Shown here: piece by piece, positions 5,062-5,467 of the stretch | Numbering within the stretch: the stretch's first letter is position 1 | Layout of the letters: the number at the start of each line of letters is the position of its first letter | Assembly: GCA_021827285.1 (NCBI GenBank) | Contig: JAKAWM010000215.1 | Location: 1-5,467 of the forward strand | Origin: Actinomycetes bacterium | GTDB taxonomy: Bacteria; Actinomycetota; Acidimicrobiia; Acidimicrobiales; Palsa-688 | Length of the DNA: 5,467 bases | Direction: 5' to 3' | The notes under the pieces: generated by a model | The model's database searches: none | Told to the model about the DNA's origin: nothing | Seen by the model: the letters and a program-made list of their open reading frames with translations, nothing else | Made by a program: the position numbers and the translations under genes

Positions 5062-5467
5062 TTAGGGCCGGCGCGCCCGCAGCCAGCGGAGCCGGGGGGG
5101 ACGGGCCGCCTTGCGCTGGTGCTCCTGCATGCGCCGGCGGATGAGCTCTCGGCGGGCTTGCAGATCTCGGTAAGTGAGGCTTTCCACTTCTTCAGTGACG
5201 CCGATTGCAGCCTTCACGCCACCCATGTCTACGGGGTGCTGGCGAGGGTCAACGCCGATGTCGTGGGCGATGCGCTCGCCATGGCGGGTGCTGAAATAGG
5301 TAGCCACCCCAGCCACCTCGGCGAAAAGGTCCACGTCAGGTGCCAGCGTGGCCAGAGAGCCGTCCAGGAAGAGCAGGTTCTTCACGAACAGCATCAATAT
5401 CTTGGGGAACTTGGCCCCGTACTCGAGGAGCCGTTTGGTCAGCTCCCGGACCTCGGCCAGCAGCGCC
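5062..5467 (-). CDS. AarF/ABC1/UbiB-family protein kinase-like, C-terminal part (5' truncated)
   Basis: The minus-strand frame is open to the window edge, giving 134 residues and a TAA stop at 5064-5062; the N-terminal part lies to the right. The visible segment starts ALLAEVRELTKRLLEYGAKF and continues PKILMLFVKNLLFLDGSLATLAPDVDLF. This matches the helical region after the kinase core in AarF/UbiB proteins, where a (V/L)KxLLxxxGxxxxLxPDxD(L/V) pattern is characteristic. UbiB-type proteins are membrane-associated atypical kinase-like ATPases linked to isoprenoid quinone or other lipid metabolism. In quinone-making actinobacteria the exact role is unclear. The catalytic motifs (KxGQ, nucleotide-binding residues) are outside the window and cannot be checked. 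The apparent start at TTG/ATG 5397-5392 is internal, because family sequence continues upstream of it. The C-terminus is a highly basic segment (about residues 101-134) rich in Arg/Lys. The gene ends 36 bp before typA. Confidence 0.78.
   Translation of the reverse strand, partial: ALLAEVRELTKRLLEYGAKFPKILMLFVKNLLFLDGSLATLAPDVDLFAEVAGVATYFSTRHGERIAHDIGVDPRQHPVDMGGVKAAIGVTEEVESLTYRDLQARRELIRRRMQEHQRKAARPPRLRWLRARRP

Overview
The window is high-GC bacterial chromosomal DNA with dense, mostly single-copy genes. Strong G/C preference at third codon positions, a family mix typical of Actinomycetota (a glucose-1-dehydrogenase-type MDR enzyme, YqgE/AlgH, TypA, an AarF/UbiB-family kinase) and Arg/Ala-rich protein tails suggest an actinobacterium, perhaps of the Acidimicrobiia type. 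That placement is inference from composition and gene content; no rRNA or other marker is present.

Layout, left to right: (1) 1-522 (+), the 3' end of an NAD(P)/FAD-dependent oxidoreductase of the GltD-like, DsrL-like type, ending in a cysteine-rich ferredoxin domain. (2) 523-688, a short gap between converging gene ends. (3) 689-1249 (-), a small secreted protein of unknown function. (4) 1250-1503, a 254-bp non-coding stretch holding the window's most structured non-coding DNA: an 8-bp perfect dyad, a TACAAT -10-like box and two mutually exclusive GC-rich hairpins. (5) 1504-2553 (-), a zinc-dependent glucose 1-dehydrogenase-like MDR enzyme. (6) A 33-bp divergent spacer. (7) 2587-3183 (+), a YqgE/AlgH (UPF0301) protein, whose stop lies only 3 bp from that of (8) 3187-5025 (-), the translational GTPase TypA/BipA. 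(9) 5062-5467 (-), the C-terminal end of an AarF/ABC1/UbiB-type kinase, 36 bp upstream of typA on the same strand and probably co-transcribed with it.

The genes do not form one obvious pathway. The aarF-like/typA pair looks like a housekeeping transcription unit. The dehydrogenase and yqgE share a very compact divergent promoter region. The oxidoreductase probably belongs to a redox unit lying left of the window. I see no mobile element, CRISPR array, tRNA or rRNA. I found no convincing new biological system; the best leads are the leader region of the secreted-protein gene, that protein itself, and the identity of the truncated DsrL-like oxidoreductase.
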